A model generated the notes under the pieces. It ran no database searches and was not told the origin of the DNA. It saw only the letters and a list, made by a program, of their open reading frames with translations. DNA of 64,000 bases from Palsa-189 sp963803735 (lineage in GTDB: Bacteria; Acidobacteriota; Terriglobia; Acidiferrales; UBA7541): positions 248,001-312,000 of the forward strand of contig CAWDNV010000023.1 in NCBI GenBank assembly GCA_963803735.1. The letters run 5' to 3'. This document shows, piece by piece, positions 9,129 to 17,140 of this stretch (within the stretch, counting starts at the first letter, position 1; each line of letters opens with the position of its first letter). Position numbers and translations under genes: made by a program.

Positions 9129-10274
9129 ATGAGCAGCACTGTAACGCCATTCGCCCCAGGGCATTTTGAAATCCGCTTCCGGCCGCCCGCGCCCCCTCGA
9201 AATCAGGACGCATGGCAGAAACTGATCGGCGAGAAGCCCATCGGCGCGCGGCTGGAACCTTTGCCAGAGCACCGCACCAATTGGCGCGCTCTCGCGACCA
9301 GCACGGTTACCCAGGTTTCTGTTGTAGTTGCGTTGCTGCTGCTGCAGATCATCCTGCCGCCAAATTTCATTACCAAAGTCGAATACGAAGTCATGCCTTT
9401 GGCCGGACCGATGATCGAAATTCCTCAGACGAAGCCCCAACCCGTGCGGGCGAAGGTTCAGCCCCAACCAGTTCAGCCTCAGGCTCCAGAGCCGCAGCAC
9501 ATTGCCAAGTTGATCGCTCCACGGCCGCTGTCCGCGCCGAAGCCCAAACCGATTGAGGTGCGAACTTCTGAGATTCCCAAGATGGAACAGGCGCCGATTG
9601 TTGCGAAGCTGGACGTTCCCGATTCGGAACCGGTTAAGCCACGGGAAGTAAAGACAGGACTCTTGGGAGATTCACCGGCGGGCGGCGGTTTTGGCGATCC
9701 TCACGGCTTGCCTGGGGCGGCCGATCCGAGCAAGCAAGTGAACATCGCTCACGTAGGCGCTTTCGATTCGACTGTTGGCCCGGGAAACGGAAGCGGAACG
9801 GGCAATGGGACAGGAGCAGGCGGAAAAGGCGGCCGAGGTAATGGCAACGGCGTCGCTGGCTCCGGATTTGGCGACGGTTCTGCGTTTGCAACAGGGAAGA
9901 GCGCGGAAGGACCACGAGCGGTGCAAACAAGCGGCTTTCAGAGTGCTGAAGTGACTCCGGTGCCAGCGAAGAGCGCTGCTAAAGCGGCCGATGTGCCTCC
10001 TCCGACGGACGGAGTGGCGCTCCTTTCCAAACCGAACCCCATTTACACAGAGGAAGCGCGGAGATTAGGGATTGAAGGTGAGGTCCTGTTGGACGTTGTT
10101 TTCCTGGCGAGTGGGCAGATTAAGGTCAATGGAGTCATGAAGGGATTGGGGCACGGATTGGATGAGGCGGCGATCCGGGCTGCACAGCAGATTCGCTTCA
10201 AACCGGCAGTGCAAGAAGGGCATGCTGTGGATTTCCCAGCCACGGTTCACATTTCGTTCCAACTGGCGTTCTAA
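9129..10274 (+). CDS. TonB-like energy transducer
   Basis: This 381-residue TonB-family protein has a cytoplasmic N-terminus and one membrane helix near residues 60-78 (VVVALLLLQIILPPNF). A Pro/Lys-rich linker and a Gly-rich stretch with GNGSGTGNGTGAGGKGG follow. The C-terminal TonB fold (about 300-381) has YTEEARRLGIEGEVLLDV and the IRFKPA motif. It should transmit proton-motive energy to outer-membrane receptors. No ExbB/ExbD genes lie in the window. It is 16 bases upstream of the M48-like gene, so the two are probably co-transcribed. Confidence 0.88.
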   Translation: MSSTVTPFAPGHFEIRFRPPAPPRNQDAWQKLIGEKPIGARLEPLPEHRTNWRALATSTVTQVSVVVALLLLQIILPPNFITKVEYEVMPLAGPMIEIPQTKPQPVRAKVQPQPVQPQAPEPQHIAKLIAPRPLSAPKPKPIEVRTSEIPKMEQAPIVAKLDVPDSEPVKPREVKTGLLGDSPAGGGFGDPHGLPGAADPSKQVNIAHVGAFDSTVGPGNGSGTGNGTGAGGKGGRGNGNGVAGSGFGDGSAFATGKSAEGPRAVQTSGFQSAEVTPVPAKSAAKAADVPPPTDGVALLSKPNPIYTEEARRLGIEGEVLLDVVFLASGQIKVNGVMKGLGHGLDEAAIRAAQQIRFKPAVQEGHAVDFPATVHISFQLAF

Positions 10275-10290
10275 ATTTTCGGAGGGCCCT

Positions 10291-12054
10291 ATGCGTTCGC
10301 GCAGAGCGACTTTTTTTGCGGTAATCCTGATTGTAGCGATTCCCCTTGTGGCAGGGGCACAATCTTCCGTACAAACCTCGTCGGCGGCACTGGATCAGGC
10401 GGTGGATCGCATCGTGGCACAGGAAAAGGCGGAGATGCAGATGCTGCATCAGTATTCGCCACTGGTCGAAACCTATATTCAGATTCTGCGACCCGATCCG
10501 AACTTGGGTACCGCACCGGCGGGAGACAAGTACTATCTAGGCAAAGCCAATCTGGGCAAGGGCCTCGAAATGGAGCCGCTGACCAGCGACAAGGGAGCTC
10601 CGAACCTGAAATACACCGCCGGCGGGTTGGGAACCTTCTTGACGATGTCCATGCAGTTTCTGCCGCGCGGGTTCCTGCAGATGATTTACCTGGACATGAA
10701 CGGCTTCGACAAGCAGCACTACAAATTCGAGTATGTGCGCCGCGAGTTTCTAGGTGAAGTGCGCTGCCTGGTGTTTGACGTCACGCCCGCGAAGGCGAAC
10801 GAACGCGGGCGCTTCGAGGGGCGCATCTGGGTGGAGGATCAGGGCTTCCATATCGTGCGCTTCAACGGTGCGTATCAGCGCCCCAGCAAGGCGAGTTATT
10901 TCTTCCACTTCGACAGCTGGCGCCTTTTTGCCGGAGACAATCAATGGCTGCCGGCCTACATCTATTCCGAAGAGTCGGACCTGAGATACGGCGTGGCGCG
11001 GAAGCTCCAGTTCAAAGCGCAAGTCCGGTTGTGGGGCTTTGACCTGAATGGCGTGCGTATAAGGCGAGAGCAAGAGCTGAATAAGGTGATGGTGGAATCG
11101 AAGACGCCGGTAAAGGATCAAACCAACACGGCGAACGATTACTCTCCGATTGAAGAGCAACGCTTGTGGGAGCGCCAAGCCGAGGACAACCTCGCGGACC
11201 GCATGGAGAAACTCGGCGTGCTGGCGCCGCGTGGTGACGTAGACAAGGTGCTCGAGACAGTGGTGAACAATCTGGAAGTGACGAATAATCTAGATATCCA
11301 GCCGGAGATGCGATGCCGGGTGCTCATGACTTCTACGCTGGAGTCGTTCGATATCGGCCACACCATAGTTCTTAGCCGCGGGCTAATCGATGTTCTCCCG
11401 GACGAAGCAAGCCTGGCTACAATTCTGGCAATGGAACTGAGCCACGTCGTGCTGGGGCACCGGGTCGATACCAAGTACGCGTTCTTTGACCGTATGTTGT
11501 GGGATGACCAGGATACGTTCCGTCATTTTGGGTTCGCGCGTACCCCGGAAGAGGAACAATCGGCCAACCTGAAGGCGCTGGAGCTGCTGGCGAAATCTCC
11601 GTACAAGGATCACCTCGACGCCGCCCGGCAATTCGTTCAAGTGCTGCAGACGCGCTCGAAAGAGATACCGAACCTGATCAGCCCGCATTTGGGAGACAGA
11701 GTGCCGATCACTTGGAGCGGACCGACTACTGTAGCGGCTTCAGCCTCACCTGCATTACAAGAGGGGCAGACTGCGCCGAATCCCGGTGTGATTTTCGCCG
11801 CGTTGCCGTTGGGCGGGCGCCTGAAATTTGATCCCTGGGACGATCAGGTGCAGCTCTTGAAGGCGAAGCCCGTGGGCACGGTGGCAGAACGCGAGAAAAT
11901 GCCATTTGAGATTACTCCATTCATTCTCTATCTGACGCGGGACAAGATCACGCCAACTGAGACCGCGAGCATGCCGACGGACTCGGCAGGGGCCGTAAGC
12001 GATAACAAAGCTCCGTCTGGCGAAGTGGTCGACACAGCTAAGAAGAATCAATAG
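10291..12054 (+). CDS. M48-like exported protein with degenerate HEXXH
   Basis: This 587-residue protein has a signal peptide (FFAVILIVAIPLVAGAQ). The N-terminal half is a long beta-rich domain. A region like M48 metalloproteases follows, around residues 345-450. The zinc motif reads MELSHVVLGH (381-390), so the first histidine of HEXXH is methionine while E382 and H385 remain. The later EEEQSANLKALELLAK stretch takes the place of the usual ExxAD helix. Proteolysis is therefore doubtful; a scaffold or chaperone role is possible. The chosen start follows a GGAGG site at 10281-10285, rather than a longer frame overlapping tonB. Confidence 0.75.
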   Translation: MRSRRATFFAVILIVAIPLVAGAQSSVQTSSAALDQAVDRIVAQEKAEMQMLHQYSPLVETYIQILRPDPNLGTAPAGDKYYLGKANLGKGLEMEPLTSDKGAPNLKYTAGGLGTFLTMSMQFLPRGFLQMIYLDMNGFDKQHYKFEYVRREFLGEVRCLVFDVTPAKANERGRFEGRIWVEDQGFHIVRFNGAYQRPSKASYFFHFDSWRLFAGDNQWLPAYIYSEESDLRYGVARKLQFKAQVRLWGFDLNGVRIRREQELNKVMVESKTPVKDQTNTANDYSPIEEQRLWERQAEDNLADRMEKLGVLAPRGDVDKVLETVVNNLEVTNNLDIQPEMRCRVLMTSTLESFDIGHTIVLSRGLIDVLPDEASLATILAMELSHVVLGHRVDTKYAFFDRMLWDDQDTFRHFGFARTPEEEQSANLKALELLAKSPYKDHLDAARQFVQVLQTRSKEIPNLISPHLGDRVPITWSGPTTVAASASPALQEGQTAPNPGVIFAALPLGGRLKFDPWDDQVQLLKAKPVGTVAEREKMPFEITPFILYLTRDKITPTETASMPTDSAGAVSDNKAPSGEVVDTAKKNQ

Positions 12055-12060
12055 CTACGC

Positions 12061-12086
12061 GTAGGGCGGGCGCCATCCCGCCCTAC
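12061..12086. repeat. GC-rich inverted repeat (10-bp stem)
   Basis: GTAGGGCGGG (12061-12070) and its exact inverse CCCGCCCTAC (12077-12086) flank a six-base loop, 7 bases past the M48-like stop codon. There is no T run. Such hairpins recur between genes in this phylum and may stabilise or end transcripts. Confidence 0.5.
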
Positions 12087-12347
12087 ATTCCTTCCTTATT
12101 GGCCCTTATTGGCGATTTGCACAGTCGGAGCATATCTGTCCGGCCTATACGCTGTCCGTTCTATCCCCTGCTAACTTATCCCGGGAAAGAAAACTCCGGG
12201 CGCAAGGCCAAATACCAGTTTTCCCCGATACTTCTTTTCTGAATGCCGTAGCAGACTCGGCGTGAGGCCCCCGGATGAGCCCAGCCGCCACCTTAGTCGG
12301 AGGCCAAATTACGGCTGCGACTTAAGTCGCAGGAAAAGGAGAATTTA

Positions 12348-12914
12348 ATGGCCGAAAGAGCATCAGTGTCACAATCAACCGGTAGAAGTCTTGCCAGCCA
12401 GGGAAGCTCGGCGGCGGCCCTGACACCGAGGTTTGTGGAGCCTCAAGCGATTTACAATCGGATGAATGAATTGTATGACGCAATTTCGCGGCGTGCGTTC
12501 GAGCTATTTGAAGGAGACGGCAGAGTCGCTGGCCGTGATCTCGATCATTGGTTCCAAGCGGAATCCGAGCTGCTGCATCCCGCGCACGTCCGAATCAGGG
12601 AATCTGGAGACGCGATCACAATCGAGGCAGAAGTCCCCGGATTCAGCGCTAACGAGGTGCAGCTAAGCCTGGAGCCACGTCGATTGACAATTAGCGGTAA
12701 GAAGCAGTCAAGCGCAAGCGGCGAGGGAAAGAAGGGAAACGTGCTTTATAGCGAGCGATGCTCGAGCGAACTTCTGAGATCTGTCGAGCTGCCGGTGGAA
12801 GTGAACACCTCGCGTGCCACAGCCACTCTAAGTAACGGGATTCTGGAACTTACCGCGCCAAAGGCGGCCGGAAAGAACACACCGGTCCAAGCCAAGTCAG
12901 TCGGGGCGGCGTAA
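12348..12914 (+). CDS. Hsp20/alpha-crystallin small heat-shock protein
   Basis: This 188-residue ATP-independent holdase binds unfolding proteins. The alpha-crystallin domain spans about residues 80-168, with AEVPGFSANEVQLSLEPRRL and the late ATLSNGILELTAPK, which carries the A-x-x-x-N-G-x-L signature. An extended N-terminal arm (1-75) precedes it. A strong AAGGAG site lies just upstream of ATG. It is a single gene in a long intergenic space, consistent with stress control, though no CIRCE or ROSE element was recognised. Confidence 0.92.
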   Translation: MAERASVSQSTGRSLASQGSSAAALTPRFVEPQAIYNRMNELYDAISRRAFELFEGDGRVAGRDLDHWFQAESELLHPAHVRIRESGDAITIEAEVPGFSANEVQLSLEPRRLTISGKKQSSASGEGKKGNVLYSERCSSELLRSVELPVEVNTSRATATLSNGILELTAPKAAGKNTPVQAKSVGAA

Positions 12915-12944
12915 AAAAAGAAAAACTTGCGACTTATTACGGGC

Positions 12945-13003
12945 TCACTGAAGTTGAAGTCGCTTCAATTCTCAACGGCTCGTATAAACCCGAGCCAATG
13001 CAG
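12945..13003. other. Small inverted repeats after hsp20
   Basis: TTGAAG-TCG-CTTCAA and GGCTCG(12977-12982)...CGAGCC(12991-12996) form two short hairpins downstream of the Hsp20 gene. No T run follows. They may act in transcript ending or be chance pairings. Confidence 0.25.
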
Positions 13004-13177
13004 TTGAACGAGCCGCACTGCGACCGCGTTTGACGGCAGCGTAACCCCAAACAGTTTGAAGAAGTACTGACCGGCGCAGGCACACGGCGTCGGCACCGAA
13101 GATGTGTGTGCAAACCCGGCTACCAGCCGGACCCGGTTAACGACCGGAGGATTAAGGATTCACAAGGAGAAACAAAA

Positions 13178-13469
13178 ATGGCTACACGTATTGAGGAATT
13201 GCAATATACATCATCATGGGTCGGCGCTTTACAGAGCGACCCGGATAGATTCGGGCGGCTGGCGTGCGACGCGAATAAGAATATTGTTCGCGGCTGGCTG
13301 ACCGAGAACGGCTAAGACGTATCAGGCGTTCCACTACCGTGATCGAGTGCAGCAAGAGAACGCCATCCACAATCGCTTTTCATATTGGTCGAATGACGAT
13401 TTTCGCAAAGAGGCTTCGATGCGGCGAGCGATACATAATTACGAAACGAATGGGTCTTTCCTTCAATAA
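13178..13469 (+). pseudogene. Small unknown protein gene with a frameshift
   Basis: A good AAGGAGA site precedes ATG. The first frame gives 45 residues (MATRIEELQYTSSWVGALQ... to WLTENG) and then stops at 13313-13315. Removing one T near 13313 lets the frame run on as KTYQAFHYRDRVQQENAIHN and end at 13469, giving about 96 residues of typical protein composition. A single inserted base, natural or a sequencing error, has therefore split it. No family was recognised. The end overlaps the convergent TsdA-like gene by 7 bases. Confidence 0.55.
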
Positions 13470-14302
13470 ATGTCATACGCCTTATTGTAGGGCGAGTGCG
13501 GCTTACTAGCGACGTATGCGGCAACGTCGTAGGCTTGCTGCGGCGTGAGCGTACCGGGATTGTTTTGCGGCATATTGCGCAGTACAAATGCAGCCATCTT
13601 CCTCACCTGATTCATGCCGGCCCCGTCGTTGTACGCGGCGGGGCCCCACAGAGCCGGGAGAATCCCCGCGACGCCTGCTCCGTCTTCACCATGGCAAGTA
13701 GAGCAATTTTGCTTGTAAACCGCTTCGCCCCGTGCGGGATCGCCTTCCAGGGCTGGCACGCTGGCCAATCCACGGGCGGGGGACTCATTCCTCGACTCTG
13801 CCTGTTGCGAGAGCCAGTCCAGATAGGAAAACAGCGCGGTCATCTCGGGACCATCGTGCGGCAGCGGAGAACCATTTTCACTGCGCGTAACGCATTCCTG
13901 AATGCGATCTTCAAGAGAAATATTATGCTTGGCTCGGTCGCTGAACATCGGAAACCACTTGGGGGCCCCTACCAGCGCAATCCCATAGCTCATTGTTCCG
14001 CCCTGGAGATGGCAATTGCTGCAACTGAGCTGATCGCCTACGTAAGCCGAGGCATACTTGGGGGTCTGCGTGAAGATTTGCATGCCGAGCAGAATACTTT
14101 CGCCGCTGGGTCCAGGGGGAATTTTGCTGGCATCCGGAGGCGTCCATGTCCGCAGAATGGGTAGGCTCGTTGGCGGCTGAGCCGACGCTTGCTTCTGGGT
14201 TTGTGCAGAAACAAGGTGGACACTCTGTCGAGCCCCTTGACTGGCCAGAACAGTAAGGGGCGCTAGGATCAACAGCAGTTTGTGTAGCACATTTCGCTTC
14301 AT
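13463..14302 (-). CDS. tsdA: TsdA-like diheme thiosulfate dehydrogenase
   Basis: This exported 279-residue diheme cytochrome c resembles TsdA, which joins two thiosulfate molecules into tetrathionate. Haem 1 is CSNCH (94-98), followed by the family features YGIALVG, RAKH and RIQECVTRSENGSPLP. C137 lies 39 residues past H98, where TsdA has its unusual axial cysteine. Haem 2 is CSTCH (200-204). The start ATG overlaps the stop of the upstream cytochrome gene as ATGA. The context of SorAB and a YeeE transporter fits thiosulfate and sulfite oxidation. A general electron-transfer cytochrome is the alternative. Confidence 0.8.
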   Translation of the reverse strand: MKRNVLHKLLLILAPLTVLASQGARQSVHLVSAQTQKQASAQPPTSLPILRTWTPPDASKIPPGPSGESILLGMQIFTQTPKYASAYVGDQLSCSNCHLQGGTMSYGIALVGAPKWFPMFSDRAKHNISLEDRIQECVTRSENGSPLPHDGPEMTALFSYLDWLSQQAESRNESPARGLASVPALEGDPARGEAVYKQNCSTCHGEDGAGVAGILPALWGPAAYNDGAGMNQVRKMAAFVLRNMPQNNPGTLTPQQAYDVAAYVASKPHSPYNKAYDIY

Positions 14303-15067
14303 CGCGTCGCTCCCGTTGCACCTGACGATCCCCTTTGGCCTCCAGGATACAACGAACGGATGTAGTAGGTGACCGCCTGAATTTCCGGTTGCGTGAGTAA
14401 TGGCCAAGAGGCCATGGCAGTGCCCGGAACTCCTTTCTCGATAATGCGCTTCGCCGCCGCGTAGGAAGGCCGCATTCCTTGAAAACTCTGAGGGTTCGGG
14501 GGGGTAGCGAGTCGCGTCCTTTCCGTCGCCGCTTCCGTCTTCTCCGTGGCAGCGGGCACAGTGCATCGCATAGATGCGCCGTCCCGCTTCTTGGAGCGCT
14601 TCAGGAGGTGCGAAGCGGTCCGTCTCCGGCAACTGATCGGCACGGCCGAGCCGAGCCGTATATGCGCTGACGGCGCGGAGATCTTCTTCCGAAGATACGT
14701 GCCACGCAGGCATATCCGATCCGGGTACGCCTTCATGAAGGACGTTCAAGACGAACGAGTCGCTGAGGTCGAAACCGGTGAGGTCGAAGGGCGTCGGATG
14801 CAAAGTCTGGCGCACCGGGGAATTGCCGTCCCCGCTCCGTCCGTGACAGTGGGCGCAATCACGCATGAACAGGCGGCGGCCCTTTCTCAAATCGACGCTG
14901 GATAATTCCCGCGCGCTCGGTTTTCGTTCGTTGTTAGCCTCTGGAGACCGAGCGGCCGTCGAACGAAGCGGCATGGCAACTTCCGCAAAAATTGCCATAC
15001 CCAGGAGTATCAACGCCAAGAAAAACCACCTACGTTCGTTCGCTATCTTTGGAGCGACCGCTCCCAT
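14299..15067 (-). pseudogene. Diheme cytochrome c, frameshifted at a G7 run
   Basis: The N-terminal frame has a membrane/signal segment (13-32) and two haem motifs, CAHCH (71-75) and CARCH (170-174). At 14498-14504, seven G (C7 on the coding strand) break the frame. One more C would read on into NPQSFQGMRPSYAAAKRIIE and GVPGTAMASWPLLT, a normal cytochrome end that finishes at 14299 in ATGA overlap with tsdA. A homopolymer undercall is the simplest cause. Without the correction, the frame runs straight into TsdA and makes a false fusion. It may serve as TsdB-like electron acceptor (inference). Confidence 0.8.
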
Positions 15068-15115
15068 GGCTGACGTCTCCTCTGGGCGCAGAAATGGGTA
15101 GCTCTCACACCGATG

Positions 15116-15316
15116 CTACGCTGCCATGTAGCTATAGTGGTCCTCGCATTGGAAGATAGCCAGCGCCGCCGCTAAGGACGGCACGATAATAACGCCGGGC
15201 AGCGCGTGCTCGACCATATCCTTGGCCACCTCTTCCGGCTCAACAGAGAGGCCATCCTGCTTGATGAACCCCCGGGCCGCCTCCTCAACGGGCGTGTGAC
15301 AGCTCACGAAGCGCAC
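15116..15316 (-). pseudogene. DsrE/DsrF-like C-terminal fragment
   Basis: About 66-78 residues match the C-terminal half of DsrE-type sulfur-relay proteins: VRFVSCHTPVEEAARGF, then LPGVIIVPSLAAALAIFQ and a short aromatic end. The only start is a GTG at 15316 without a ribosome-binding site, and an in-frame stop lies about 45 bases upstream. The N-terminal half of the fold is missing, so it is likely a remnant. Its place between sorB and the cytochrome genes fits a former sulfur-carrier role. Confidence 0.5.
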
Positions 15317-15363
15317 GTTAAGTGGACCTGAGGGATGCTGATCATCCAGATTGAATCAACTGA

Positions 15364-15729
15364 CTAAGGTTTGCCTTCCACAGATCTCTGGTCGTCTCTG
15401 GTCTCTTGGGTTCCGTAATTTTTTCCGAGGTATTCGGCGATGGATTTGGCATCGGACTCCGTGATGGGCGCGCCATATACGTGAATCATCTTGTTCACCT
15501 CGTCGCTCCAATGCTTCGCGTCGAGGTGCGGTTGCCGGACGATGTAGTCGGTCGAGTGACAAATGCCACAGTTCTTGCGCACTGTATCAACCCCAGGTGC
15601 CGGCTTAAGGGCAGAATCCGGATTGTCGGCGGGAAGTCGAATCGAAACGCGTTGTGCCGCGATAGCGGTTAGAGCGCCAACGGCTGCCACCAGCATGCCC
15701 GCGATGAGATGTCGTTTCCAGCTGTACAT
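15364..15729 (-). CDS. sorB: SorB-like monohaem cytochrome c
   Basis: This 121-residue exported cytochrome has a signal segment (1-25) and one haem motif CGICH (54-58). The HSTDYIVRQPHLDAKHW region is typical of SorB, the partner that accepts electrons from sulfite dehydrogenase. ATG at 15729 has a GGAGAG site; an in-frame TTG at 15756 is less likely. It follows sorA by 27 bases in the same operon. Confidence 0.85.
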   Translation of the reverse strand: MYSWKRHLIAGMLVAAVGALTAIAAQRVSIRLPADNPDSALKPAPGVDTVRKNCGICHSTDYIVRQPHLDAKHWSDEVNKMIHVYGAPITESDAKSIAEYLGKNYGTQETRDDQRSVEGKP

Positions 15730-15756
15730 CGCTGCTCTCCGAGAACTAATGCGCAA

Positions 15757-17001
15757 TTATGCCGCGGATACGCTCACGCGCTCCACGAAGTTCTGCATAT
15801 AACCGGCTGGGTTCCAGATCCGTTGGTCCGGCTGCGATTCACCAACTCGATTTACGGCCCGTACCATCAACACGTATTTGCCCGGACGCCGTGGAGTCCA
15901 GTTGAACGACCACTCCCGAAACGAATAATTGCCCCAATCCCGGCCTAGTGTTCCCCGTTGCCAAGTTGCGCCCGAATCCGTGGACACGAAAACGTCCTGT
16001 ATGCCATAACCGGCATCGAAAGCAATTCCCTTCAATATGGTCTCCCGGTTCACGGGAACACGAGCACCCTCTTGGATGGAGATAAGGAACGATCGCACAT
16101 TCATGCGATTTATAGGTACCGAATGCGCCGGCGCCGCTCCCGGCTCGATGCACCCGCAAGGCGTATCGGGAATCAGGTAAGCCTTTGTCATCCAGAATCC
16201 GTCAAACGGATGGTCGAGTACGTTGATGTCCGAAAGATTCTTCACCCAATATGTGGCATACCAGCCGGGCACAATAAGTCGCGCCGGAAAACCATTGAGA
16301 AGAGGCAACGGCTGCCCGTTCATCTCGTACGCGACCAGTACGTTTGGATCTTCGATCGCATGTGAAATGCTAAGGCTCTTCACAAAATCGGGAACGCTCG
16401 GCATTTGAGGTTTATCGAGCCCATTGAAGGTAACCTCCATCGCACCCTGCTTTACTCTGGCCTTCGAAAGGATGTCGCGTAGCCGGACGCCGGTCCACTC
16501 GGCATTGCCCATCGCGCCATTGGCCCATTGGCCGCCGAACACGCGCGGCGAGGAATAACCGCGGCTGTTACCCGAGCATTGATTCACCGCGACAATGCTC
16601 GTCTGAGGAAAACCGTTCCGCAGATCATCGATGGATAATTGGAGCTCTTGCTCCACCTGGCCGCCTATTCTCAACCGCCATTGCGACATATCGATATCGG
16701 TCGGAGGGTAGATGTGATAACGCACATAGAAGGCATCATTGGGCGTGATCGCGGTCTCAAAATACTTCATAGGAGTTTCCAGTTGGGGCGGGCGGGATGT
16801 AAGCAAAATCAACTCAGTCTTTTGTGGATACCGGACAAGAGGCCGGTCGGCGATCAACGGATTCTCTGCGAGCTCCGCGGCATGCGCAGCGTTTGATCCT
16901 GGAAGTAATCCCTTGGCCAGAAGATCGATGCTTGCTGCCGCCGAAACCGTTCCGAGCATCTGGAGAAAATTTCGCCTAGGCGTTTTCCTCTGGTCTTCCA
17001 A
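15757..17001 (-). CDS. sorA: SorA-like periplasmic sulfite dehydrogenase
   Basis: This 414-residue molybdopterin oxidoreductase of the sulfite oxidase family oxidises sulfite to sulfate. It begins with a Tat signal (PRRNFLQMLGTVSAAAS). The Mo-domain carries the molybdenum-ligating cysteine C142 in AVNQCSGNSRG, then GGQWANGAMGNAEWTGV. The C-terminal Ig-like dimerisation domain contains VFVSTDSGATWQ and REWSFNW. Length and motifs match SorA better than the SoxC type. It lies upstream of sorB and downstream of the YeeE transporter. Confidence 0.92.
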   Translation of the reverse strand: MEDQRKTPRRNFLQMLGTVSAAASIDLLAKGLLPGSNAAHAAELAENPLIADRPLVRYPQKTELILLTSRPPQLETPMKYFETAITPNDAFYVRYHIYPPTDIDMSQWRLRIGGQVEQELQLSIDDLRNGFPQTSIVAVNQCSGNSRGYSSPRVFGGQWANGAMGNAEWTGVRLRDILSKARVKQGAMEVTFNGLDKPQMPSVPDFVKSLSISHAIEDPNVLVAYEMNGQPLPLLNGFPARLIVPGWYATYWVKNLSDINVLDHPFDGFWMTKAYLIPDTPCGCIEPGAAPAHSVPINRMNVRSFLISIQEGARVPVNRETILKGIAFDAGYGIQDVFVSTDSGATWQRGTLGRDWGNYSFREWSFNWTPRRPGKYVLMVRAVNRVGESQPDQRIWNPAGYMQNFVERVSVSAA

Positions 17002-17140
17002 TTAAAACACCTCACATCTATCTTCGATGTTGATCTGATAACCCAGGTTCGCTTTTCTTAGCGAGGGCCGGGTAACGGAATTTCGCTATCGCGACACATC
17101 CCGGCGTTAGAGCTTCTATTGGAGATCTTTGATTTGCTGC

